Of a DNA stretch of 58,991 nt, positions 53,201 to 58,991 are shown piece after piece; within the stretch, counting starts at the first letter, position 1, and every line of letters begins with the position of its first letter. The notes beneath the pieces are model-generated. The model was not told where the DNA came from, did no database searches, and saw nothing but the letters and a program-made list of their open reading frames with translations. The translations under genes were made by a program, and so were the position numbers. The DNA is from Variovorax paradoxus. Its GTDB lineage: Bacteria; Pseudomonadota; Gammaproteobacteria; Burkholderiales; Burkholderiaceae_C. The stretch is from the NCBI RefSeq assembly GCF_030811855.1, contig NZ_JAUSRN010000024.1, forward strand, positions 1 through 58,991, given 5' to 3'.

Positions 53201-56200
53201 CGGCCAGCAAGTCGGCCTGGTCAGCGCTGCCGACGGCGTTGCGCAGGTCGAGGTCGCCGCGGCCGTTGCCGGCGCTGCGGATCTCCGCGTTCTGGCGGCC
53301 TTGCAGGTCGTACAGGGCGATCTTGTCCACGCCGTCGCCGGCGTTGGTGCGCCACAGGCGACCGGCCAGGTCGTAGTCGAAGTACTCGCCGGGGTGGCCG
53401 TTGACGCTCTTGGACACCAGTTCGCCGAAGGCGTTGTAGGCCATGGCGGTGTCGACCACGGCGCCGGCGGCGCCGGGCTGCCCGACTCCGCCGCCGAGGG
53501 TGGTCTGGCCGTTGGCCTGCGCCGGGGTGCCCTGCCACAGCAGCACCCAGTTGCCTGCGCCGTCTTGCTGGAAGATGCGAATCGCGGTGACGCTGGCGAT
53601 GGGCTCGTTGGGCACCAGGTCCACCCCGCCTGGCGTGGTGGCCGCCTCGGCCAGGAAGGACTGGGTGTGGGTGACGGCGTGGCCGGGCTCGACGGTCTCG
53701 GGGTTGGTCTCGTCGCCGGCAATCACAACATCGGGCGTGAGGTAGTCGAAGTGGACCTGGAACGGCCCGCCCTGCGTGTTGACGATGTTGGCCAGCTGGG
53801 TGAGTGTGAGCTTGCCGTTGAACCCGATGGGTTCGCTGCTTTCGCCAAAGATGGTGCCGCTGCCTCCGTCGAGCATGCCGGCAGTCGTGACGGTGGCCTG
53901 CGGGTTGACCACGTAGATGCCGCTGGCGGCAGCGGCGCCGTTGACGTAGCTGGCGTTGTCGCTGGCGGTGCCGGGGTCGATCACGTGGGTCTGGCGGCCC
54001 AGGTCGTCGTACTGGTAGGCGCGGTACAGGGTGCGCGTAACGCCGTCGTTGTCGGTAACGCCCTGCCACTCCTTGGCGATCAGGCCCTGGCTGTTGTAGG
54101 AGCTGAAGTGGCTGGCGCCCATGGCGTCGGTGCTTTGCACCATGTGGCCCAGGGCGTCGTACTGGGCGTAGCTGGTGCGGTCGGTGTGGGCGTAGAGTTC
54201 TGCGTCGCGCACCGGATCCAGTTCGGAGATGACGGTGCCGGCGAGGTAGAAATGATCCCCGACGAGAGGGTTTGACATGCGCACCAGCGGCCGGTCCATG
54301 ACCGCGCCCTGAGCCTGCCCGACATAGCCGACCGCCCCCTTGAACGTGGCGCCGTAGTTCTGCACCAGGTCGTCGACCTCGGCCATGCTGGTGGTCAGCA
54401 CGTGGTAGGCCGAGAAGGCCTGCATCTCTGGCGGCCAGAAGGCCGGCAGGCGCAACTGCACCTTGTACAGGGGCACAGTGCCCTCGCTTTGCGAGCCGGC
54501 GATGTAGCCTGTCACGCCTTCGTCATGCCAAATGCCCGAAGCCAGCAACGCGTCGCGTTCCGCCAATGACTGCGTGTAGTAGTGAATCGGCCCGAAGAAA
54601 TCACTGCGCAGCCGGTACATAGGCACGCTGCCTTCGAAGGGCGTGGTCGACATGAAGCCAACGTCGCCCTCCACCACCCATCCCCCTGCCTGCGCGCTGG
54701 CGATCTCCGGATTGGCAATGGCCACCCAGGATGGCAAGGGAGCCGCACTCAGCGGATTGCCATTGGCATCCGCCCCGTTGACGTACTCGGTCTTGAGCAC
54801 GACGTTGCCGTAGGCGTCGCGCCGAAACACGGTCAGCGGCGTGATGGCCGCGCCGCTCTCGGTGCTGGTGCGCGTGGGCTCGGCCACGGCGGTGACGCGG
54901 CCCAGCGCGTCGTAGTAGCTGTAGGTGGAGGCGCCGGCCGCGTCTGTGGTGCGGGTGAGGTTGCCCACAGCGTCATAACCGTAGCTGGTGGTGAGATCGC
55001 CGCGCGTGCTGGTGCCGTTGGACGCGGCGCTGTATTCGACGTTCTTGCGCGTTTCGCTCGTCTTGCGGTTGTTGCGGTCGTAGGCCGTTTCGGTGCGACG
55101 GTCGTTGGTCGCGTCCGCCACCGGCAACGCCGGCATGGACACCGCGCCGGCATTCACCGCGCCGGTCCAGCCCGCCAGGCTGCCGGTGCCAGCCCAGGCG
55201 GTCGCGGCTTTGGCGTACTCGGTGTGCACGGCCACGTTGCCCGCGCTGTCGAAAGCCTGGGTGGTGACGTAGCCCATCGCATCGACGCTGGCCACCTGCT
55301 GGCCGCGGCGGTCGTAGAACTGGGTGGTGAGCGTCCAGTTGCCCGCGCTTTGCAGCTGTGCCACCTGGGCCAGGTCGCCGAAGGTGCTGTAGGTGTTGCG
55401 CGTGGTCTTGCCGGCCATGAAGCCTTGGCTCGAGGCCAGGCTGTTGTCGTGCACGTACACGGTGGGCTCGGTGACCTGGATGGCGCGGCCCAGCCGGTCG
55501 TAGTCGGTCAGCAGGGTGCGGTCGGCATCATGGTTCAGGCCGGCTACGGTGGCCTGGACTTGGGCGGTGCCGAGGCTGGCGGGGCTGCCGGCGGCCAAGC
55601 CGCTGGCGGCGCCGTAGCGCGTGAGGCTGATGGCATCGCCGAAAGTGTTTCGGGCGTAGCTGGTGACAAAGCCCAGCGCATCGACGTCATGGGCCACTCG
55701 GCCGACGAGATCGTAGGTCTTGTAGCTGTATTTGCCGCCGATGTCGCGGTTGGTCACCGCATTGCCCAGCGCGTCGTAGGTGGTCTGGGTATAGAGAGCC
55801 TGGGTCTGCTCAACGCGCGTGGCCACGCCGCTGTCGCCAATGCCGTCGCCGTTGGTGGTGATGTCCTCCGCGCCGGTGTACACGCCCACGCGCGGATAGA
55901 TGACGCGCACCTGGCGGCCCACTTGGTCGTACTCGTACGAGGTGAAGCGCTGCTCAGGGCGCCCGGCCGCTTCGATGCGGCTGCGCAGCTGCCCGAAGGC
56001 GTCGTAGATCAGCCGGGTGACGACGCTGCCCACCCCGCTGGCCGCCGCGTTCACCGTTAGGCGGCCGTCCGCCCCGGGCATCACCGCGGTGAGCTCGACC
56101 TGCGGCGAGACTTCCACCAGCATGCGCCCGGCGCGGTCGTAGCCGTAGGTCCACACGGCGCCCTTGGCGTTGGTGTAGCTGGTCTTGTTGTCCAGCGCGT

Positions 56201-58991
56201 CGTAGCTCCAGGCTTCGGTAAAGCCCATGGGGTCGGTGCTGGAGAGGACGCGCCCGGCAGCGTCGCGGCTGTAGCTCGTGCTGCGGTCGTTGGGGCTCGC
56301 GACGACGGCAGCGGCCACGGCGGCCGCCGTGCTGGCGGTACTGGACGGAATGGCCAGTGCGTACTGCTGGGTGCTGCGCACCTGGCCCAGGCCGTCGTAG
56401 TCGGTCCGGCTGACGAAGCCCAGCGGGTCGATGCCGTAGATGGAACGCCCCGCGGCGTCGAAGACCTGGCGCGAGATGCGGTCGTTGGCGGCGTCCGTGC
56501 TCAGGCGCGCGCGGATGTCGCCCGGGCTGGCGGTGGTGCTCAGGCCCGTGGTGCCGATCGCTCGCGCATAGCGGCGCGTTTCGACGTTCTGACCGAGGCC
56601 GTCGTAGATGGATTCGGTCGTGCCGCCCTGGGCATCGACTCCGAAGACCTGGCGGTTGGCCTGGTCGTAGGCGGTGCGCTGGATGCGGTCGGCCCCTGCG
56701 TTGGCCGAGACCGCCGCCTGCAAAGCGGCGTCCGTGTAGGTGGTGGCGGCGCCGGGCGGCGCGATGGCATTGGCATAGGCTATCTGCTGGGTGACGTTGC
56801 CGAAGGCGTCGTAGATGACCCGGTTGACGCCGCCCAGGGCATCGACCGTGAAGGTGCGGCGGCCCGCGCCGTCGTGGGCGAACACGCTCGTGCGGTCGGT
56901 GGCGGCGTCGGGCTGAACAGCCGTGAGCAACGCGCTTTCGCTCAGATGCGGCAGGTCATAGCCGTTCGCGGCACCGCTGAAGCCCAGCACGTCGATGGCG
57001 TTGGCGTACTGCACGCTGCGCACGATGCTGCCGGTGCCGTCATAGGTGTTGCGCGTGACCGCGCCCACCCCGTCCACGCGCCAGGCCAGGCGCCCCGCGG
57101 GGTCATAGACCATGTACTGCGACTGATCGATGTCTGGCGCAACCGTAAGATTGCCGAAGACCGAATCGATGTCGTTGCTGACATAGCTGAGCAGCGGCCA
57201 CGCGTGCGCGGTCTGCCGAACCAGCCGACCCACGCCGTCGTAATCGTAGGAGGTGACCTGGCGCATCTCGCCCACGCCAGAAGCCAGATCGGACGTGTTG
57301 GTGTAGCGCAGTTCGTACCGCAGCCGGTTGGCGCCGTCGTAAAGATAGTCGGTGGCGCGGTCTTCGTCGCTGGCCACCGCGCTGTCCGGCGCACTAGCGT
57401 AGGCGATGGCGTTGGCGTACTGGCGCCGGCTCGTGACGTTGCCGTTGCCGTCGTATGCGATGTGCTGCACCGCGCCGGTGCCCGCATCGAGGGCATCGAC
57501 GCGCCAGCTCAGGCGGTTGGCGGCATCGTAGACGTTGCGCACGCGCGCATCGTGAGCGTCGTCGGCCACGGGCGCGGGCGCGCTGCGGCCATCCCAGGCG
57601 GCCAGCGCCGCGGCGTCCAGCGCGTTGGCGTAGGCACGGGTCTCGAGGACATTGCCGTTCGCATCGTAGGTGTACTGGGTGGCATCGCCCAGCGCGTCGA
57701 CGCGCCAGGTGGCGCGGTTGGCGGTGTCGTAGACAGTGCGAAGGCGCTGGTCGCGCGATGCATCCGCGGTCACGGCGGGCGCGGAGGTGCCGTTCCAGCT
57801 TCCGAATGCCGCGCTGGTCAGTGCCGTGGCGTAGGCGCGCGATTCGGTGACGTTGCCATTGGCGTCGTAGAAATACTGGACCACGTCGCCGGCGCCGTCC
57901 ACGTTCCAGGTGGCGCGGTTCAGGCTGTCGTAGACGGTGCGCACGCGCTCGTCGCGCGCGGCATCGGCCGTGACCGTTGGATCGCTGGCAATGTTCCAGC
58001 TCGCCAGGTTGACGCGGTTGGCATAGGCCCGCGTCTCGATGACGTTGTTAGCCTTGTCGTAGATGTACCGGACGACGGCGCCGGTGCCGTCCACGCTGAA
58101 GCTCAGGCGGCCGTCGCGGTCGTAGCGGCGGCTTTCGGTGACGTCTGAGCCGGCACTGACCACCACCTTGGCAAGCACTTGCGCAACAGTGGGGGCGTTG
58201 CCCAGGCCGGTGGTGACGATGGGCACCGCATACGAGGTCACGCGGGTCACCCGGCCTTCGGCGTCGTATTCCTGCTTGGAGAGGTTGCCCAGCGCGTCGA
58301 GCGTGAAGACCCGGCGGTTGTTGGCGTCGTAGGCGTAGCGCGTGGCGCTGCCGTTGGCGTCGATGGCGCGCGTGACGTTGTCGGCCGCGTCGTATTCAAA
58401 GCTGCGCGTGAGGTTCAGGCCGTCGGGGTCGACCTGTTCCTTCACGCGGCGGCCGGCGCCGTCGTAGGTGTACTGGGTGGCGCTGCCGTTGGGCGTGGTG
58501 ACGCGCAGCACCTGGCCGGTGGTGTCGTAGGCGTAGGTGGTGACGAGGTTCAGCCCGGCGGGGTCGATGGCCTGGCGCACGGCCTGGCCATTGAGGTCGT
58601 ACTGGGTGGCGGTGACCACGCCGCGGGCGTCGGTGACGCTCACGGTCTGGCCCTTGGCGTCGTAGCCGTAGCTGGTGACGAGGTTCAGGCCCGTTGGGTC
58701 GAGCGCGCGGGTGAGCAGGCGGTTGGCCGCGTCGTAGGCGTAGTTGGTGACCACACCATTGGCATCGGTGTGGGTGAGGACCAGGCCGGTCTTGTCATAG
58801 GTGCTGCCAGTGGTGACGGTGGCCGCGCCCAGCGGGGTGCTGGCCTGCAGCAGGTTGCCGCTCTTGTCGTAGCTGTAGCTGGTGGTGTTGCCGCGCCCGT
58901 CGGTCACGCTCTGGGTCTGGCCCTGGCGGGTGCGCACGGTGGTCATCGTCACGCCTTCGGGCGTGGTCATCGTGACGCTGCGGTTGGCGGT
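47226..58991 (-). CDS. Giant Rhs/YD-repeat polymorphic toxin, partial (over 3,900 aa)
   Basis: The protein continues past the right edge, so its N-terminus is missing. From about 58.9 to 49.7 kb it consists of YD repeats (for example YDKSGNLLQA, YAYDANNRRVFTLD, YDALGRMRWVADTR), which form the Rhs cocoon that encloses a toxin. A DUF5648-like insertion (LYRLRSDFFGPIHYYTQSLA, VPLYKV) lies at about 54.2-54.7 kb, and a beta-sandwich-like non-YD block at about 51.7-53.2 kb. A LysM-like module (YAVSAGDTLQSIARGAYG) is at about 49.4-49.55 kb, followed by hydrophobic Gly/Ala-rich segments (about 48.7-49.3 kb). The last 130 residues form the toxin tip, with NADHPIDLIVGGKSDQRLKM and SINKSVGVSLY, recalling HNH/beta-beta-alpha-metal nucleases. 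It likely acts in contact-dependent killing. Confidence 0.9.
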   Translation of the reverse strand, partial: TANRSVTMTTPEGVTMTTVRTRQGQTQSVTDGRGNTTSYSYDKSGNLLQASTPLGAATVTTGSTYDKTGLVLTHTDANGVVTNYAYDAANRLLTRALDPTGLNLVTSYGYDAKGQTVSVTDARGVVTATQYDLNGQAVRQAIDPAGLNLVTTYAYDTTGQVLRVTTPNGSATQYTYDGAGRRVKEQVDPDGLNLTRSFEYDAADNVTRAIDANGSATRYAYDANNRRVFTLDALGNLSKQEYDAEGRVTRVTSYAVPIVTTGLGNAPTVAQVLAKVVVSAGSDVTESRRYDRDGRLSFSVDGTGAVVRYIYDKANNVIETRAYANRVNLASWNIASDPTVTADAARDERVRTVYDSLNRATWNVDGAGDVVQYFYDANGNVTESRAYATALTSAAFGSWNGTSAPAVTADASRDQRLRTVYDTANRATWRVDALGDATQYTYDANGNVLETRAYANALDAAALAAWDGRSAPAPVADDAHDARVRNVYDAANRLSWRVDALDAGTGAVQHIAYDGNGNVTSRRQYANAIAYASAPDSAVASDEDRATDYLYDGANRLRYELRYTNTSDLASGVGEMRQVTSYDYDGVGRLVRQTAHAWPLLSYVSNDIDSVFGNLTVAPDIDQSQYMVYDPAGRLAWRVDGVGAVTRNTYDGTGSIVRSVQYANAIDVLGFSGAANGYDLPHLSESALLTAVQPDAATDRTSVFAHDGAGRRTFTVDALGGVNRVIYDAFGNVTQQIAYANAIAPPGAATTYTDAALQAAVSANAGADRIQRTAYDQANRQVFGVDAQGGTTESIYDGLGQNVETRRYARAIGTTGLSTTASPGDIRARLSTDAANDRISRQVFDAAGRSIYGIDPLGFVSRTDYDGLGQVRSTQQYALAIPSSTASTAAAVAAAVVASPNDRSTSYSRDAAGRVLSSTDPMGFTEAWSYDALDNKTSYTNAKGAVWTYGYDRAGRMLVEVSPQVELTAVMPGADGRLTVNAAASGVGSVVTRLIYDAFGQLRSRIEAAGRPEQRFTSYEYDQVGRQVRVIYPRVGVYTGAEDITTNGDGIGDSGVATRVEQTQALYTQTTYDALGNAVTNRDIGGKYSYKTYDLVGRVAHDVDALGFVTSYARNTFGDAISLTRYGAASGLAAGSPASLGTAQVQATVAGLNHDADRTLLTDYDRLGRAIQVTEPTVYVHDNSLASSQGFMAGKTTRNTYSTFGDLAQVAQLQSAGNWTLTTQFYDRRGQQVASVDAMGYVTTQAFDSAGNVAVHTEYAKAATAWAGTGSLAGWTGAVNAGAVSMPALPVADATNDRRTETAYDRNNRKTSETRKNVEYSAASNGTSTRGDLTTSYGYDAVGNLTRTTDAAGASTYSYYDALGRVTAVAEPTRTSTESGAAITPLTVFRRDAYGNVVLKTEYVNGADANGNPLSAAPLPSWVAIANPEIASAQAGGWVVEGDVGFMSTTPFEGSVPMYRLRSDFFGPIHYYTQSLAERDALLASGIWHDEGVTGYIAGSQSEGTVPLYKVQLRLPAFWPPEMQAFSAYHVLTTSMAEVDDLVQNYGATFKGAVGYVGQAQGAVMDRPLVRMSNPLVGDHFYLAGTVISELDPVRDAELYAHTDRTSYAQYDALGHMVQSTDAMGASHFSSYNSQGLIAKEWQGVTDNDGVTRTLYRAYQYDDLGRQTHVIDPGTASDNASYVNGAAAASGIYVVNPQATVTTAGMLDGGSGTIFGESSEPIGFNGKLTLTQLANIVNTQGGPFQVHFDYLTPDVVIAGDETNPETVEPGHAVTHTQSFLAEAATTPGGVDLVPNEPIASVTAIRIFQQDGAGNWVLLWQGTPAQANGQTTLGGGVGQPGAAGAVVDTAMAYNAFGELVSKSVNGHPGEYFDYDLAGRLWRTNAGDGVDKIALYDLQGRQNAEIRSAGNGRGDLDLRNAVGSADQADLLADVRRTDTTYDLLGHITRQALAERRETQGGVAVHTAMLGASIAASSGPGEDVYGNPVSWSGTNSVALDWSGYLADLGSGQIKVTLSYAPKDGAGGEGAVRTLGQVFSAAQGLNGVAFNWADDVHAAEGGIQRIAHVTVAKQDQFGNWQTLIERDSAGYAGQAVHIAAPGAAVGPPSGSQVTMQLRPAGSTDDNAWADVPLVNFGDSLRYDASGLPLGGYEYRVFTAQPGQAAQITATGSLNITPRVLATIGTPTGVNGAAQTLEWQGPGGGDLQVIRLRIAGSSDPWVEQAIAYPEGNAHSVVDLAGLAAGTYEYELLWTHPGDAGPYAHVTGQIGKVAGVPGTPATPAQGLPHIDGLAVETRQEWIGYDEQTGDMYQSVYVVRLPPPPLGSISGFFYRIKGFEWPFTPIEIQPRADGNWEANITGLHLPAGVYEYGYGYFPGFGAAATSQALGDMTVGADGSVTIVDTTPAYVPGTPGTPDTPPQYSWAATDPGPYALSQDPLLGGRQIGQSIGQNGTDGWRRPIVNQNTDRWGNVLSISDPRSANWVTTYSYNANNQLIRQVQTDAYGNPGVDGDGNIVNPDAPVTRIYYDQMGRQVAVRDANDHVNGQVWDAGGNLAQELHADGNLIDKGVVNHAYDAFGDKVRTIDAMGQGTWFLHDKLDRLVRTTHTAASIWGWPTLFGPALLGQAQISETSAYDQAGRLLRSTNGAGETLKYTWDLRGNLIQTTQPMGQATRAAYDARNRKILEIDANGALATWAYTYFGQLAGHSDIGGANYSYSYDNARQLTHQTSTRGQNLAYSHDAAGQLVRIDDASLGKVSRYAYDLSGRRVREQTEQGGVSYQDNRIAYDALGRMRWVADTRAYLTIDYDKVGNRTHVGTRLRDQTLSTELVAMPVEQDTHRYFQYDAMNRQIVVDAADANGSLGTKGHRISYDLNGNRHTDTHNGIRLVGAGSNQWAAEAGETTETYDYDALNRLTGTTRDGAQVDSRGYDAAHRVIISGPAASVGPDYLALHRQWAPNTGNDALQWRHSQYDANGRLAHQASTEFMLSANAVNYDYDAEGNVLGYLVADTVNGTFSQTTNTVVRAQGYQTAQSVTVTSRSGELLTRGGLGYHYDANGHLVFVGDSGQTTHPTLRTHNFVNDANGNALYAYYAYEGTPQVQANGQRQLVVNGEVLGRYGLLADNRFEGTPLAQNGPLFSAQSDFSFGYRPIDGNYPAGSPGSYAVSAGDTLQSIARGAYGDASLWYLIADANGLGSDADLRTGQVLRIPTRVASADNAGTFRPYDPSKIASDSPTMLALPQAEDDGCGVVGQIIMVVIAVVVTIYTAGAAGAYFGAAGAAGAGGFAGGVAVLGGAGGLTAASIGAAVVGGAVGSIASQAVGVAIGAQDQFSWKQVALSAIGSGVTAGLGGGLINTGNVIGDAVVRGAVANSLTQGIAVATGLQSSFSWRSVAASAVGAGVAQGVSGAIGNSFGSDSFGQFANRAVSSFAGGITTAALRGGRVSATQVAVDAFGNALGHSIAAANGQSSGSSGGQGDNELDALFRKNNNWAGVSAMPSNQEPDFSWITAGNAPANPYANLSMAGGVQLAAGPGYTGGMGSESYKVEMDGAGWVPSKSVPSLGDGTPVMSSTDPNDARLQVELPSGADVPAIAGYTLQGSKSYSSLGTTSHFYTPGAASTNDDWGLGSEFLNDWGNAAEAAVPSYPNETARLGNYPAPGFSAEIVDQQILNGTYNSFSAIGGALANGQLGDAWRYASHTPSDQARAAAVARVYPQPSAEAQRLSTMMASPGGSIAWGIAGLAGASPRTQDGVLQTVAALGQVVGTGTNAYQQTLTAKAPPLFGAATRPRGLGGALEVKMPKIFNDPTLSASERSYLERELAIKQRALDRGAKNGELIWSPSTGEVRIGNLQEQYRQKVAERYLRRFGVEPDMTKLNADHPIDLIVGGKSDQRLKMLDASINKSVGVSLYQAGRAAGLQPGDPIPSVVFIPR

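Noticed and set aside
48189..54275. A 2,028-codon plus-strand open frame
   Set aside because: It is antisense to the rhs gene, is compositionally Val/Gly/Ala/Arg-biased, and has no domain. Long antisense frames are a known by-product of GC-rich YD-repeat codon use.
54582..58148. Two plus-strand frames of more than 400 codons
   Set aside because: They are antisense shadows of rhs YD repeats, with the same biased composition as the larger antisense frame.

Overview
The window looks like an accessory (genomic-island) region of a high-GC Gram-negative bacterium, most likely a betaproteobacterium of the Burkholderiales (Comamonadaceae-like). This is inferred from GC-rich codon use, the ISNCY and IS66 remnants, a CoiA-like fragment, two-partner-secretion remnants and a very large Rhs/YD-repeat protein. 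No rRNA, tRNA, CRISPR array or housekeeping operon was seen.

Layout. 1-4 kb: an uncharacterised gene among decayed insertion sequences (three ISNCY-type left ends, one frameshifted ISNCY transposase, one IS66 TnpA fragment). 4-11.6 kb: a complete Wadjet anti-plasmid operon (jetABCD) with a divergent WYL-domain regulator and a palindrome lying on the shared promoter. 11.6-13.3 kb: a LuxR remnant and an orphan gene. 13.5-19.4 kb: a complete Shango-type anti-phage cassette (TerB-like protein, ATPase, Lhr-like helicase). 19.7-25.7 kb: an AddB/AddA-like nuclease and helicase-nuclease pair with intact motifs. 25.8-28.4 kb: a frameshifted gene remnant, a DUF4365/PD-(D/E)XK-like gene and an MBL-fold hydrolase. 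28.6-30.8 kb: a large tyrosine recombinase that probably mobilises the island. 31-33 kb: DUF5710 and AP2-domain genes, a hypothetical gene, and remnants of a two-partner secretion locus. 34-37.4 kb: a decayed IS66 transposase, a Kelch-like lipoprotein with a hexanucleotide repeat, and a truncated CoiA-like gene.

37.4-42.5 kb holds what I consider the most novel element: a compact minus-strand operon encoding an ATP-grasp ligase, a cysteine-free 99-aa peptide, and three different 2OG-Fe(II) oxygenases with intact metal-binding residues. It has the architecture of a peptide-modification (RiPP-like) pathway and lies between two directly repeated 3' ends of the same IS-like element. 42.6-44.9 kb: three predicted envelope proteins. 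45.2-46.6 kb: a small membrane protein and a shortened, membrane-anchored exonuclease VII large-subunit-like protein. 46.8-59 kb: an immunity-like gene immediately downstream of a giant Rhs/YD-repeat protein (at least 3,900 residues, open at the right edge) with a LysM-like domain, a DUF5648-like insertion and a C-terminal nuclease-like toxin tip.

Functionally, the left half is a defence island combining plasmid clearance (Wadjet), phage defence (Shango) and DNA degradation (AddAB-like). The right half concerns interbacterial competition (Rhs toxin and immunity, secretion remnants) and a possible modified-peptide pathway. The ends of the island are not visible.
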